A DNA stretch of 64,000 bases from Micavibrio sp964400125 (GCA_964400125.1 CAYNSR010000001.1:174896-238895), one strand, 5' to 3'; positions 1 to 8,143 are shown, numbered from the stretch's first letter. Numbers and translations are program-made. Notes: generated by a model from the letters alone, not told the origin.

Positions 1-252
1 GAAAAAATCGCCGCCCTGCCTGAAAACGACCCCACGCGGGCGTTTTATGCCACCAAACTGGCGCTGGCGGACCATTATTTTACCCATATCATGCGCCCGG
101 ACATGAAACGGCTGGAACTCCTGATCGAGGCCGGATCGGCCTTTTTAGGGGCAATTTCCCGTGAACAACAGATGCCGCAGCCCGATCACGGGATTGCCAG
201 ATCAGGGGCGGCCCCCGATAATACGCCGCATGGACCGTTTCTATCGCTTTAG
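1..252 (+). CDS. Acyl-CoA dehydrogenase, C-terminal fragment (cut by window start)
   Basis: The reading frame is open from base 1 to the TAG at 250-252, giving the last 83 residues of a protein whose start lies outside the window. The stretch FYATKLALADHYFTHI followed by a hydrophobic helix (LELLIEAGSAFLGA) is the pattern of the C-terminal helical domain of the large acyl-CoA dehydrogenases (DmdC/AidB-like, acetyl-CoA dehydrogenase C-terminal domain). These are cytosolic FAD enzymes that oxidise acyl-CoA thioesters. The last 40 or so residues after AISREQ are not family-like and may be read-through. The end overlaps the next gene's start by 23 bases. The assignment rests on the C-terminal domain only. 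Confidence 0.6.
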   Translation, partial: EKIAALPENDPTRAFYATKLALADHYFTHIMRPDMKRLELLIEAGSAFLGAISREQQMPQPDHGIARSGAAPDNTPHGPFLSL

Positions 253-796
253 TTTTCTCTGTCTTTGCGTTTGCACCGCGCTGATCTTCCTCAGCGGGTG
301 CGCCGCGCACTCCGATTCCCCTTCCGGCGGGCCGCTGACGCCGCTACCCGGCGATCTGGCGCAAGACCCCGAAGACCATGTTCTCGATGCGGCGATACGG
401 GACTATCTGGTCGCCACGGGGGGGCCGCTTTTCACCCGCTACGATTTTACCCGCGTCGATCTCGACAATGACGGGCGGCGCGAAGGTCTGGTGATGATGA
501 AGGGACCGCATCATTACTGGTGCGACGCCAATGGCTGCTCCCTTCTGGTCTTCAGGGCGGCGGACGACCATTTTACCGTCGCGTCGGAAATTTTTCCGGT
601 ACGCGGACCGCTTTACGTTGGCGACACGATGTCCAAAGGCTGGCATGACCTGATCGTCCGGGTTTCAGGACAATCCTATGCCCCTGCCAAAAATGTCGCC
701 CTGCAATTCGACGGTACGCAATATCCGCGCAATCCGTTCTTTGAACCGGAAACGCAAATCTCTCTGGCCAATCACGGGGCGCGGCTTTTCCCGTAG
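230..796 (+). CDS. Putative lipoprotein of unknown function
   Basis: The 188-residue product starts with a hydrophobic segment ending in LSGC at residues 20-23 or so, a good lipobox, so it should be a lipid-anchored envelope protein. The ATG at 230 is chosen because it places the lipobox at normal distance from the N-terminus; an upstream in-frame ATG at 161 would add 23 polar residues before the signal. The mature part contains DLDNDGRREGLVMMKG, resembling the Asp-rich repeat of proteins whose domains start with an 'is-a-number-known' type DxNxDGxxE motif, and a pair of cysteines (WCDANGC). I do not recognise a characterised family. It overlaps the acyl-CoA dehydrogenase stop by 23 bases, and so may be co-transcribed with it. 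Confidence 0.6.
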   Translation: MDRFYRFSFLCLCVCTALIFLSGCAAHSDSPSGGPLTPLPGDLAQDPEDHVLDAAIRDYLVATGGPLFTRYDFTRVDLDNDGRREGLVMMKGPHHYWCDANGCSLLVFRAADDHFTVASEIFPVRGPLYVGDTMSKGWHDLIVRVSGQSYAPAKNVALQFDGTQYPRNPFFEPETQISLANHGARLFP

Positions 797-866
797 GGTC
801 ACAATCTACTGATTTTAGAAAATAAAAAATTTGAATGAATGGGAATGCACCGCGCCCTTGATACCC

Positions 867-941
867 TGTCATCCCGAGCGAAGTCGAGGTATCTGAGCAG
901 ACGGCAATTTGTCGGATCCCTCGACTTCGCTCGGGATGACA
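867..941. repeat. Inverted-repeat element, 23-bp arms
   Basis: A perfect 23-bp inverted repeat (867-889 and 919-941, core GTCATCCCGAGCGAAGTCGA) surrounds a 29-base centre. It lies in the 220-base gap between the lipoprotein and the minus-strand gene ending at 1017. The arms match a type of dispersed palindromic element found in many bacterial genomes. A shorter relative is at 8211-8240. Transcribed from either side it would fold into a long hairpin. Confidence 0.8.
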
Positions 942-1016
942 ATCCTTATAGAACCTTATGTTTATTATGGTTTTAGTGTCTTGTCTCGACAGTCAACAGG
1001 GGCTGAGCCTAAATGA

Positions 1017-1748
1017 TCAGGCCTTATCGAGCGTCATCAGAACGCGCAGCCCCGGCTTCATTCCAAGTTCTTCATTATAGCCGGGGGCAGAATGATAGAG
1101 CGGGTTGGCATGGAGTTCACCCTTATGAATGCTCATATGGTGGGGCTCGATTTGCTGGGCATATCGCCGGACATCATCAAATGATACTTTCATGCCATTC
1201 CAGCGACTACCGTCTTCGTCGATACCGGACACAAAATTATGCAGATTGACGTGCTGGTCCGGCAGCCACAGGGTGTTCATATCCCCCATCAGGGTCTGTA
1301 GGCCGCGCATATCCATTGTGTTATCACGGTGCCAGACCAGATTATCCTTGGTTGCGCCGAGAACACGCAGCATCACATTGACCTGATCAAACCCGGTTGC
1401 ATCACGAAATAAAGCAACGCGCGTCTGTATATCACGCATCAGGGATTGGTATCCCTCCATCCGTGGCAAGACATTCTGATCAGATTCCGCAATCCGTCCA
1501 TCGGCGCAATAAAAAAAAGCAACATCCCGGCCATACCCTGAATCACGGCCAAGGCCAGCCTTGATAAACCTGTTTTCTGCATCGAGATTCTTGAGATAGG
1601 CCGACGTTTCCGGCGCAGGGGGCAAAAAGGCCGAGACGAGGTTGATATCCTCCCTTTTGATCTGGACCAGCGCGCTGGCAGCATCATTGGTCTCTGTTCC
1701 GATAACCGCCTGTCTGAATGCTTCCCGGATCATGTCCGCCCCCGCCAT
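1017..1748 (-). CDS. Uncharacterised protein, possibly DUF1826-like
   Basis: This 243-residue soluble protein has no signal peptide or membrane segment. The central part has NLVWHRDN, and the C-terminal part has MSIHKGELHANPLYHSAPG followed by a β-strand rich end. The spacing of a His-rich pair, then a K-G-E segment, then an H-S-x-P segment recalls the DUF1826 family, whose members have unknown function, some next to zinc-stress genes. Those His residues could bind a metal in a cupin-like or 2OG-oxygenase-like fold, but this is inference. The ATG at 1748 has AGGAG directly against it; the internal ATG at 1733 has a better spaced G-rich site and is an alternative start. The neighbours give no functional hint. 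Confidence 0.5.
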   Translation of the reverse strand: MAGADMIREAFRQAVIGTETNDAASALVQIKREDINLVSAFLPPAPETSAYLKNLDAENRFIKAGLGRDSGYGRDVAFFYCADGRIAESDQNVLPRMEGYQSLMRDIQTRVALFRDATGFDQVNVMLRVLGATKDNLVWHRDNTMDMRGLQTLMGDMNTLWLPDQHVNLHNFVSGIDEDGSRWNGMKVSFDDVRRYAQQIEPHHMSIHKGELHANPLYHSAPGYNEELGMKPGLRVLMTLDKA

Positions 1749-1806
1749 CTCCTGTCACATTAGCCTGATCCTATTAAAATTATGTTAAATTATAGAATCT
1801 TGTTTT

Positions 1807-2283
1807 TCAGGAACGGGCATGTCCCCCTCTACCAAACAGACGACGCCAGAATCCCGACCTTTCCTTGTGGATCATATGATGAACATCGCGAACGGCACTT
1901 TTGTCTTCGTCGGCCAGTTCAAGCCCCATCGTATCCGTGATCGATTCATAATCAATCGTGCTGACATGGGATTTGTTGAGCGCCACCATGATTTTTTGTT
2001 CCTGCTCGGCAAAATCGCCGTCGCACCAGACCAGCGCCCGGGCATACTGGAAAAACTTGCTGCGATCTTTCTGGTCGGTAATCCGTTCGAACATCTTGCC
2101 AGTATCCTGTGCGTGTTCCATATCGACTTCAAGAATATGGCGCTGCTCCTCGGTAAAGGGGTGGTCGGCCAGAATTTTGTAAAGAAATGACTTTTCCTGC
2201 GCCGTTACCACATGGTCGACATGGGCCATGGCAAAAACGGCACGCCACATGTAAAAACGGCTTTCGGTCATCGGCGCAGACAT
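1807..2283 (-). CDS. TerB-like helical domain protein
   Basis: The 158-residue protein is all-helical in appearance. Its N-terminal two thirds (RFYMWRAVFAMAHVDHVVT, then EEQRHILEVDME) follow the tellurite-resistance TerB / DjlA N-terminal pattern, in which acidic residues at helix ends are thought to bind metal. The tail (ERSGFWRRLFGRGG) is basic and amphipathic and might touch membrane. The start at ATG 2283 is chosen for AAGGAG about ten bases upstream; the longer form would use TTG at 2307. It is divergent from ldcA with 51 bases between the starts. TerD-family proteins occur elsewhere in this window (54424-55824), but nothing links the loci directly. The biological role is not known. Confidence 0.65.
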   Translation of the reverse strand: MSAPMTESRFYMWRAVFAMAHVDHVVTAQEKSFLYKILADHPFTEEQRHILEVDMEHAQDTGKMFERITDQKDRSKFFQYARALVWCDGDFAEQEQKIMVALNKSHVSTIDYESITDTMGLELADEDKSAVRDVHHMIHKERSGFWRRLFGRGGHARS

Positions 2284-2334
2284 TGGATGGACTCCTTGTT
2301 GCGACAACTATACTATTCTCCGGTGAGGTTGGAA

Positions 2335-3252
2335 ATGTCCATAAAACCGCCAGCACTGAAAAAAGGCGACCGGATCGGGATATTCTCCCCGTCCAGCACC
2401 GTGACCCGGAAAGACATTGAACCGGGCATTGCCATCCTGCGTGAACGCGGATTCGACGTCTACGTCCACCCCCAGACTTTTGCACGACACAGGAGCGCCG
2501 CCGGGACGGAGTGCGAAAAATCCGCTGCCCTGCATGATCTCTTTACCGACAAAAGCATCAAGGCGATTTTTGCCGCCGGGGGCGGAAACCACGCGCTCTG
2601 GCTGTTGCCGGAACCTGATTACAAAATCGCCCGCAAAAACCCGAAGATCGTCATGGGGTTCAGCGACAACACTGCCATCCTCAACGCCTTCAACGCCCGC
2701 GCCGACCTAACCACCTTCCACGGCCCTGTGGTCAAATGGCTGCCGCGCACCGAAGACCCCGACCATTGCTTCGCCCTCCTCGCCGGAAAAAAGGTCATCT
2801 ACCCGATGAATGACGCAATCGTCTTGCACAAGGGCGCAGCGGAAGGGCGGCTGATTGGCGGCAACCTGACACTGGTCAATTACCTTGCAGGCACCCGATA
2901 CCTGCCAAAAATGGACGGGGCAATTTTATTCGTCGAAGACATCAATGAAGAACTCAGCAATCTGGATCGGCTGTTCTGGAGATTGCGGACCATCGGCATA
3001 CTGCAAAAAATCTCCGGGCTGGTGGTCGGCCAGATCACCGACCCGAAAGACACTGGCAAGCGCCCCTATGGTTTCAGCGTCACTGAAATTATCGAACGCA
3101 ATATCGCGGGCCTTGCCATCCCCGTGGTGATGAACGCCCCCTTCGGCCATGTCGACCGTTTCTACACCATGCCCATCGGCAGTCCTGCAAAACTGAATGC
3201 ACGGGGAAACAAGGTTTCTCTGGCGCTGACGGAACCCGCCGTAAGCATATAA
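2335..3252 (+). CDS. ldcA: Muramoyltetrapeptide carboxypeptidase (LD-carboxypeptidase, S66 family)
   Basis: The product (305 residues) should cleave the terminal D-alanine from cytosolic murein tetrapeptides during cell-wall recycling. Family features seen: GDRIGIFSPSS near the N-terminus, AGGGNHALWLLP (residues 80-92), the nucleophile motif MGFSDNTA with Ser110, GGNLTLVNYLAGT, and FVEDINE with the catalytic Glu, then MNAPFGHV with the candidate His. No signal peptide is present, as expected for the cytosolic enzyme. ATG 2335 is preferred over an upstream frame start at 2212 because homology begins here and GAGGTTGGAA lies just before it. It stands alone, divergent from the TerB-like gene. 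Confidence 0.85.
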   Translation: MSIKPPALKKGDRIGIFSPSSTVTRKDIEPGIAILRERGFDVYVHPQTFARHRSAAGTECEKSAALHDLFTDKSIKAIFAAGGGNHALWLLPEPDYKIARKNPKIVMGFSDNTAILNAFNARADLTTFHGPVVKWLPRTEDPDHCFALLAGKKVIYPMNDAIVLHKGAAEGRLIGGNLTLVNYLAGTRYLPKMDGAILFVEDINEELSNLDRLFWRLRTIGILQKISGLVVGQITDPKDTGKRPYGFSVTEIIERNIAGLAIPVVMNAPFGHVDRFYTMPIGSPAKLNARGNKVSLALTEPAVSI

Positions 3253-3323
3253 TGCAGCTTTTTAATTATGGATAATTTTCCCTGCTGGATTTTCCTGAAA
3301 ACCCGTGCCATATAAGCCGCATC

Positions 3324-3662
3324 ATGACCTTTGTTGTTACCGACGTCTGCATCAAGTGCAAATACACCGACTGCGTTGAAGTCTGCCCCGTGGATTGCTT
3401 TTACGAGGGCGAAAACATGCTGGTAATCCACCCGGATGAATGTATCGATTGCGGCGTCTGCGAACCGGAATGCCCGATTGATGCGATCAAGCCAGATTCC
3501 GACCCGGAAGCTGATAAATGGCTGGCACTGAACCGGGATTATGCCGCCCTGTGGCCGGTTATTACCCGGAAAAAAGACGCCCTGCCCGAAGCCGAGGAAT
3601 TCAAAGACAAGCCGGACAAATACAAGGACTGGTTCAGCCCCAAACCGGGCGAAGGGGATTAA
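3324..3662 (+). CDS. fdxA: 7Fe-8S ferredoxin, FdxA type
   Basis: This 112-residue electron carrier has the alphaproteobacterial FdxA layout. The N-terminal half holds CIKCKYTDCVEVCPVDC (residues 9-25) and CIDCGVCEPECPIDAI, which bind one 3Fe-4S and one 4Fe-4S cluster. An acidic C-terminal extension of about 50 residues follows. It acts in the cytosol as a small low-potential electron donor. It lies between ldcA and the CarD regulator, an order (fdxA then carD) that is common in alphaproteobacteria. Confidence 0.92.
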   Translation: MTFVVTDVCIKCKYTDCVEVCPVDCFYEGENMLVIHPDECIDCGVCEPECPIDAIKPDSDPEADKWLALNRDYAALWPVITRKKDALPEAEEFKDKPDKYKDWFSPKPGEGD

Positions 3663-3769
3663 GATCGATTATCGCAACACAGAGACGCGAAATAACCAAA
3701 ATTTTTAAAAAAATCCGCATTGACTCTGGAATAATCGCGGGAAAACGTTAATTTTTCCATAATTTTTAC

Positions 3770-3798
3770 TTGAAATTTAACACTTTTTTCATTATATT
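3770..3798 (+). promoter_or_regulatory. Predicted sigma-70 promoter for carD
   Basis: TTGAAA (3770-3775) and TATATT (3793-3798) are separated by exactly 17 bases, which is close to the vegetative consensus. Transcription would start near 3805, leaving a leader of about 140 bases before the carD ATG at 3945. This leader has a short inverted repeat (CGATAA near 3862 with TTATCG near 3890). The rest of the 282-base gap shows nothing else I can name. Confidence 0.6.
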
Positions 3799-3944
3799 CT
3801 CCCTATGGCGGAACGGTGAAGCGGCTGCGGGGCATATCCATGATCCCCGTATCAGGATAAAACGATAACATATTAAAAATCCTGAGTTTTTATCGTATCG
3901 CCACAGGTTAGGGAACGACAACCGACGGAAGGTCTTAAATCATT

Positions 3945-4775
3945 ATGGCAACAGCAGCAAAAGCAACAAAAAACAAAACCTCCACCAAGGCAAAAACCGC
4001 AGCCAAGGCTGCCCCGGTGAAGGTTCAGGCAAAGGCGCAAGTCAAGACCGCCGCGAAGAAACCCGCCAAGACCCCGGTCAAGGCACAGGTCAAGACCGCA
4101 CCGAAAACGCAGGTGAAGGTCAGCGCCGCCAAACCGGTATCCAAGGTTGCAACCAAACCCGAAGCGATCAAGGCTCCGGTCAAAACCGCCGGAAAACTTT
4201 CTTCGGTCAAAACATCAATCAAGGTTCCTAACGCCGTAGTCGGAAACGATAATGTTGATTTCGACGCGGGCGATTATGTGGTTTATCCGGCGCATGGCGT
4301 CGGCCAGATTGACGGTATCGAAACCACCGTCATTGGCGGCATGAAGGTCAGCCTTTACGCTATTACATTCGAAAAAGACCGTATGCGCTTGAAAATCCCG
4401 GTTTTTAAGGCAAAAACATCGGGCCTGCGCAAGCTCAGCTCGGCCAACCGCCTCAAGGATGCGATGAAGACCCTGCAGGGCCGCGCCCGCATCCGCCGCA
4501 CGATGTGGAGCCGCCGTGCGCAAGAATACGAACTAAAGATCAATTCCGGTGACCCGGTTGCGATTGCCGAAGTCCTGCGTGATCTGAAGCGCAGCACGGA
4601 TGATACCGAGCAATCCTATAGCGAACGCCAGATATACCAGTCCGCCCTGCAACGTCTGGCCCGTGAACTGGCCGCTGTGCAGAGCATTACCGAAATTCAG
4701 GCGGCAGAAAAGCTGGAAGTCATGCTGGGCAAAGCCACGGTAACCGCCCCGGCAACGGAAGTGGCCGCCGCGTAA
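3945..4775 (+). CDS. carD: CarD/CdnL-family transcription regulator with basic N-terminal tail
   Basis: CarD-family proteins bind the RNA polymerase beta subunit and stabilise open complexes, mainly at rRNA and other housekeeping promoters. The recognised domain starts near residue 105 (FDAGDYVVYPAHGVGQI) and runs to about 260, with the helical DNA-contacting part containing RTMWSRRAQEYE. Ahead of it are about 95 residues made almost only of Lys, Ala, Val, Thr and Pro (AKAAPVKVQAKAQVK style repeats), like the tail of histone H1 or HMGA proteins. The usual family length is about 160-170 residues, so the tail is an addition. It likely binds DNA non-specifically. It has its own promoter and terminator, so it appears monocistronic. 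Confidence 0.88.
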   Translation: MATAAKATKNKTSTKAKTAAKAAPVKVQAKAQVKTAAKKPAKTPVKAQVKTAPKTQVKVSAAKPVSKVATKPEAIKAPVKTAGKLSSVKTSIKVPNAVVGNDNVDFDAGDYVVYPAHGVGQIDGIETTVIGGMKVSLYAITFEKDRMRLKIPVFKAKTSGLRKLSSANRLKDAMKTLQGRARIRRTMWSRRAQEYELKINSGDPVAIAEVLRDLKRSTDDTEQSYSERQIYQSALQRLARELAAVQSITEIQAAEKLEVMLGKATVTAPATEVAAA

Positions 4776-4801
4776 CCTATTCCTTCCCAAGGAAGACAAG
4801 C

Positions 4802-4832
4802 AAAGGCGCAGGGACAAACCTGCGCCTTTTTT
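4802..4832 (+). terminator. Rho-independent terminator of carD
   Basis: AGGCGCAGG pairs with CCTGCGCCT across a six-base loop and is followed by a run of six T. It sits 27 bases after the carD stop codon. Confidence 0.85.
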
Positions 4833-4902
4833 GATTCCGGCATGATTGTTGTTATTAAAACCATCATAATGCTGATGCTGGCCCAGCCCCTTCCCCACGA
4901 TA

Positions 4903-5103
4903 AAAGCGGCAGCCTCTATTTTGGCAAAAGTTACCCGTGACAGGCTTATGGAACAATTATGCGCGCAGTTTCCTATGTATGACTGGAGCCGTAATGCCGG
5001 TTATGGCACGGCGATGCATCTAGTTGCCTTGCGAGAGCACGGTATAACCGATTATCACCGCCGTACGTTTGAACCCATCAAGTCATTGGTATCAGTAGCC
5101 TGA
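4903..5103 (+). pseudogene. rnhB: Remnant of ribonuclease HII, C-terminal part
   Basis: The frame reads KAAASILAKVTRDRLM and then NAGYGTAMHLVALREHGITD and HRRTFEPIKSL. This is the conserved last third of RNase HII (AAASIxAKVTRDR followed by GYGTxxH and HRxxFxP), the enzyme that removes ribonucleotides from DNA. The N-terminal two thirds, including the catalytic Asp-Glu residues, are absent: upstream in frame there are only a few unrelated codons before a stop at 4873-4875. No methionine start with a ribosome-binding site exists; a TTG at 4921 is the only candidate. It is best read as a gene remnant; a complete rnhB must lie elsewhere if the cell has one. Confidence 0.75.
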
Positions 5104-5109
5104 TTTTTA

Positions 5110-5355
5110 TTAAATGGGGCCATTGCTGAATCCATACACACCCCGTCCCTTAACAGAAATGATATGCGTGTTCCAGTTTATGCGGGAGTCGTATCCGTAA
5201 GGTTCAACTACAATGTCGTCCTCGGTTATGGGAGTTATCATAAATCGTCCAAGACTTTTTTGAACAGCACTCGTCAGCTCTGCGCGACTTGAGACTTCAA
5301 AAGCCGTTTGCATGCTTTCATTAAGGCTACCCCGATGCTCTCTTACCTTAACCAT
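5110..5355 (-). CDS. Small uncharacterised protein (YGxDxRxxWNTxI type)
   Basis: The 81-residue protein is lower in G+C than its neighbours. The C-terminal part, EPYGYDSRINWNTHII followed by GVYGFSNGPI, matches a pattern I recall from small hypothetical proteins of many bacteria; no function is known. The start at ATG 5355 is chosen because GAGGT lies a few bases before it; the frame could extend to TTG 5418 (102 residues). It is divergent from the L,D-transpeptidase gene at 5438 and follows the rnhB remnant, so this 500-base stretch looks like an insertion or rearrangement point. Confidence 0.55.
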   Translation of the reverse strand: MVKVREHRGSLNESMQTAFEVSSRAELTSAVQKSLGRFMITPITEDDIVVEPYGYDSRINWNTHIISVKGRGVYGFSNGPI

Positions 5356-5437
5356 ATTGACCTCAATATATTTATGAAAATGTGTCACAACTATATATGG
5401 CGTCCTTTCAAAAAACAAACTAAATATCTATAGGAAG

Positions 5438-5977
5438 ATGATTTGTTTTCGGATCCTCCTTTCCCTGGCGATCTGCCTGGCCCTGATGACAGGATCAGGC
5501 GTTTTTGCCATGCAAAGCGCCGATACGGGCGCTGAACGCCAGCAAACCATCGTGGCCCGCATTGTCGTCCGGAAAGCGGAACGCCGCCTCTATCTCCTCG
5601 ACGCGCAAGATAATACCGTGCGCAGTTATGCCATCATGCTCGGCCCCAATCCGGTCGGGCATAAAATGGAAATGGGTGACGGGCGTACGCCGGAAGGCAA
5701 ATACATTATCGACGCCCGCAATGAAAACAGCGCCTACCAGCGCTCTTTACGAATTTCCTACCCCGACGACGCCGACCGAAACGATGCCCGCAAACGCGGC
5801 GTTTCCCCCGGGGGCGATATCTTCATTCACGGCAAACCCAACGGCAAAAGCTGGATGTGGTGGAAATACAAAGAAGGTAAAGACTGGACCGAAGGCTGCA
5901 TCGCCGTTTCCAATCAGGATATGCACGAAATCTGGGAACTGGTCGGAGAAGGCACAGAGATTGTCATCGAGCCATAA
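5438..5977 (+). CDS. L,D-transpeptidase (YkuD domain)
   Basis: A 179-residue exported protein. Residues 1-24 form a signal peptide (LLSLAICLALMTGSGVFA). The YkuD domain follows, with RRLYLLDAQDN at its start, GRTPEGKYIID, the catalytic His in FIHGKPNG (H131) and the nucleophile Cys in DWTEGCIAVSN (C154). Such enzymes make 3-3 cross-links in peptidoglycan or attach proteins to it. The protein is close to a single-domain minimum, with no LysM or PG-binding module. The nearest cell-wall gene in the window is ldcA, which produces the tripeptides left from tetrapeptide donors, but the two are not adjacent. Confidence 0.85.
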   Translation: MICFRILLSLAICLALMTGSGVFAMQSADTGAERQQTIVARIVVRKAERRLYLLDAQDNTVRSYAIMLGPNPVGHKMEMGDGRTPEGKYIIDARNENSAYQRSLRISYPDDADRNDARKRGVSPGGDIFIHGKPNGKSWMWWKYKEGKDWTEGCIAVSNQDMHEIWELVGEGTEIVIEP

Positions 5978-6093
5978 TTTCCCTGTGAAGAATCAAACCG
6001 TTCCCCCCTTGTATGCCGATTCGCATCGCGTATACTAAACTGATTCGGGAAACACTTTCCTTACCCCTCCTCCACCGCCTCCGGTTTTAAACC

Positions 6094-6930
6094 TTGCCCC
6101 GCGATATTACACATAACGATACAGACGATTCCCGCTTTGCCTCATTGCGGCAACCGCAGCGCATCTGGGCAATTCCGGCGGTGCATGCCGAAGCCGAGAA
6201 GCTGATAGCGCTGCATGATCAGATTTTCGACCACATCACACCGGGCGACCGCATCCTTTATCTCGGCAATGTCATCGGCATGGGGCCACAGCCGCGTGAA
6301 ACGCTTGATGAAATTCTGACCTTCCGCCGCTCGGTTTTGGCCCTGCCCGGTGTGGTGCCGAAAGATTTTATCTATCTGCGCGGCGGTCAGGAAGAAATGT
6401 GGGAAAAACTGCAACAGGTGCAATTTGCACCAAACCCGCAAGACGTCCTGCGCTGGATGCTGGATAACGGCATGGCACAGGTTCTCGAATCCTATGGTAT
6501 CAAGGCACGCACCGGGTTATATGCCGCATGTGAAGGCGTCATGGCCCTGACCCGCTGGACCGCCGCCGTCCGCAGCGCCATCCGCCGCAATCCCGGACAC
6601 GATATTTTCCAGTGCCAGTTGCGCCGCGCCGCCTACACCGCCCCCGGCGCTGGCCGCGATCCGATTTTATTTGTCCACGCCGGGATCAACCCGCAGCGCA
6701 ATTTACAAAATCAGGGCGATACCCTGTGGTGGGGCGGGCAGGATTTCAACGCTCTGGATACACCACCGGCCCCGTACAGAAAAGTCATTCGTGGCTTCGA
6801 CCCGAACCATGGTGGCCTGCATATGAATGCCGCTACCGCAACCATCGATGCCGGATGCGGCTACGGCGGCAGCCTGATCTGCGCGGCGTTCGATATCAAC
6901 GGGGATGTGACAGGACTCCTCGAATCATAA
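6094..6930 (+). CDS. Metallophosphatase-fold protein with degenerate active site
   Basis: The 278-residue protein follows the Ser/Thr phosphatase (calcineurin-like) layout motif by motif, but key ligands are changed. GDxHG reads IPAVHAE (Asp lost, His31 kept); GDxxDRG reads YLGNVIGMG (Asn59 for Asp); LRGNHE reads LRGGQE (residues 96-100, Asn-His lost); FVHAG is kept at 193-197; GHT reads RGFDPNHGG. It is therefore unlikely to coordinate two metals and may be a pseudophosphatase. I recall similar degenerate relatives in other alphaproteobacteria, so the loss is probably old and selected. The start is a TTG at 6094; no closer ATG fits. It lies about 300 bases before rpoH, on the same strand. 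Confidence 0.72.
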   Translation: MPRDITHNDTDDSRFASLRQPQRIWAIPAVHAEAEKLIALHDQIFDHITPGDRILYLGNVIGMGPQPRETLDEILTFRRSVLALPGVVPKDFIYLRGGQEEMWEKLQQVQFAPNPQDVLRWMLDNGMAQVLESYGIKARTGLYAACEGVMALTRWTAAVRSAIRRNPGHDIFQCQLRRAAYTAPGAGRDPILFVHAGINPQRNLQNQGDTLWWGGQDFNALDTPPAPYRKVIRGFDPNHGGLHMNAATATIDAGCGYGGSLICAAFDINGDVTGLLES

Positions 6931-7226
6931 AAAAGTTCCATTTTTATTCAAAAAATAAAAGCATTATTGTTTCAGAAAAATTCCTTCCTCTATCAGAATA
7001 TTGCAACGAAAAAATTCTACTCCTGTGACTGGAATATATTTATCCGCTTGTAAAACAAGCCTTTAAGTGCGCGGCAATCGTGTTGCCTGCAATATTGAAA
7101 TCACCCCTGAATAGCCTACAAGGTGCCACATTCCTGCCCCGATTGGGGACGAGGATTAATCCATGAGGAATGGTAGCGCGTATAAGTGACATACGAGGCG
7201 CTTCGTAATCAGGAAAGGGACTTGCG
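6931..7226 (+). promoter_or_regulatory. 296-base leader/promoter region before rpoH
   Basis: The first 150 bases are AT-rich. A small hairpin (GCTTGT AAA ACAAGC) is near 7048. I do not see an unambiguous -35/-10 pair; a heat-shock type promoter is expected for rpoH but cannot be placed with confidence. No small ORF with a ribosome-binding site is present. Confidence 0.3.
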
Positions 7227-8114
7227 ATGGCTTACATTGACGACCAAGGCACACAAAAGGCCAATCTGAGCTATATTCGCAACTCGATGAGCGAGCCTTT
7301 GCTCGAAAAAGAGCATGAGCTTGAGCTGGCGCGCCGCTGGCGGCACAAGGGCGATGAAAAGGCTCTGCACGAGTTGGTATCATCCTATATGCGTCTGGTC
7401 GTGGCCATGGCGTCGAAATTCCGCAATTATGGGTTGCCGCTGGGCGATTTGATCCAAGAGGGCAATATCGGGCTGATGCAGGCCGCGAACCGCTTCGAAC
7501 CTGAACGCGAGGTGCGCTTTTCAACCTATGCCACATGGTGGATACGCTCCGCGATGCAGGATTATGTTTTGAGGAACTGGTCGATCGTGCGCACCGGCAC
7601 TACGGCGGCACAAAAATCCCTCTTCTTCAACCTGCGCCGTCTGCGCGCAAGAATTGAATCATCGAATGAACGCGAAGGGCTGGGCAGCGAAGGCCGCGCC
7701 CGCATCGCCAAGGAACTTGGCGTCAATATCAAGGATGTCGAAGAGATGGAAGGACGCCTGTCAGGATCTGACAACTCCCTGAACGCCCGTATCGGCGAAG
7801 ACGGCGAGGAAGAATGGCAAAGCTTCCTTGCCGATGACCGCCCCAACCCGGAAGATGTCGTCATCGGCATGCGCGATGCCCGGACCCGCTCGCAATGGCT
7901 GGAGGACGCCTTGCGCGAATTATCCGCCCGCGAACAGACCATCATCCGCGAACGGCATCTCGGGCAGGAGACTGTTACGCTGGAGGACCTCGGCAAGGAA
8001 CTCGGCGTCAGCAAGGAACGAGTCCGGCAACTGGAACAACGCGCCATCAGCAAGCTGCGTGAATCCATCGGCAAACATTTAACCAGCAAGGAAGATCTGT
8101 TCTTCGGAACATAA
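7227..8114 (+). CDS. rpoH: RNA polymerase sigma-32 factor (heat shock)
   Basis: At 295 residues this is a full-length alphaproteobacterial RpoH. Region 2 has LIQEGNIGLMQAANRFEP and RFSTYATWWIRSAMQDY (promoter melting and -10 recognition); the RpoH box QKSLFFNLRRLR, which contacts core and chaperones, is intact; region 4 has the helix-turn-helix TLEDLGKELGVSKERVRQLE. It directs transcription of chaperone and protease genes. Start ATG 7227 has GGAAAGGGA upstream. It is followed by its own terminator and by a minus-strand periplasmic protease gene. Confidence 0.96.
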   Translation: MAYIDDQGTQKANLSYIRNSMSEPLLEKEHELELARRWRHKGDEKALHELVSSYMRLVVAMASKFRNYGLPLGDLIQEGNIGLMQAANRFEPEREVRFSTYATWWIRSAMQDYVLRNWSIVRTGTTAAQKSLFFNLRRLRARIESSNEREGLGSEGRARIAKELGVNIKDVEEMEGRLSGSDNSLNARIGEDGEEEWQSFLADDRPNPEDVVIGMRDARTRSQWLEDALRELSAREQTIIRERHLGQETVTLEDLGKELGVSKERVRQLEQRAISKLRESIGKHLTSKEDLFFGT

Positions 8115-8143
8115 CCCCGTTCGTGTCCCCCCACGAAGCCCAC

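Noticed and set aside
867..941. CRISPR-like repeat
   Set aside because: Only one inverted repeat pair, with no regular series of repeats and spacers.
4921..5103. Genuine short gene starting at TTG 4921
   Set aside because: The sequence is the C-terminal third of RNase HII, and similarity continues upstream of the TTG, which indicates a truncated gene.
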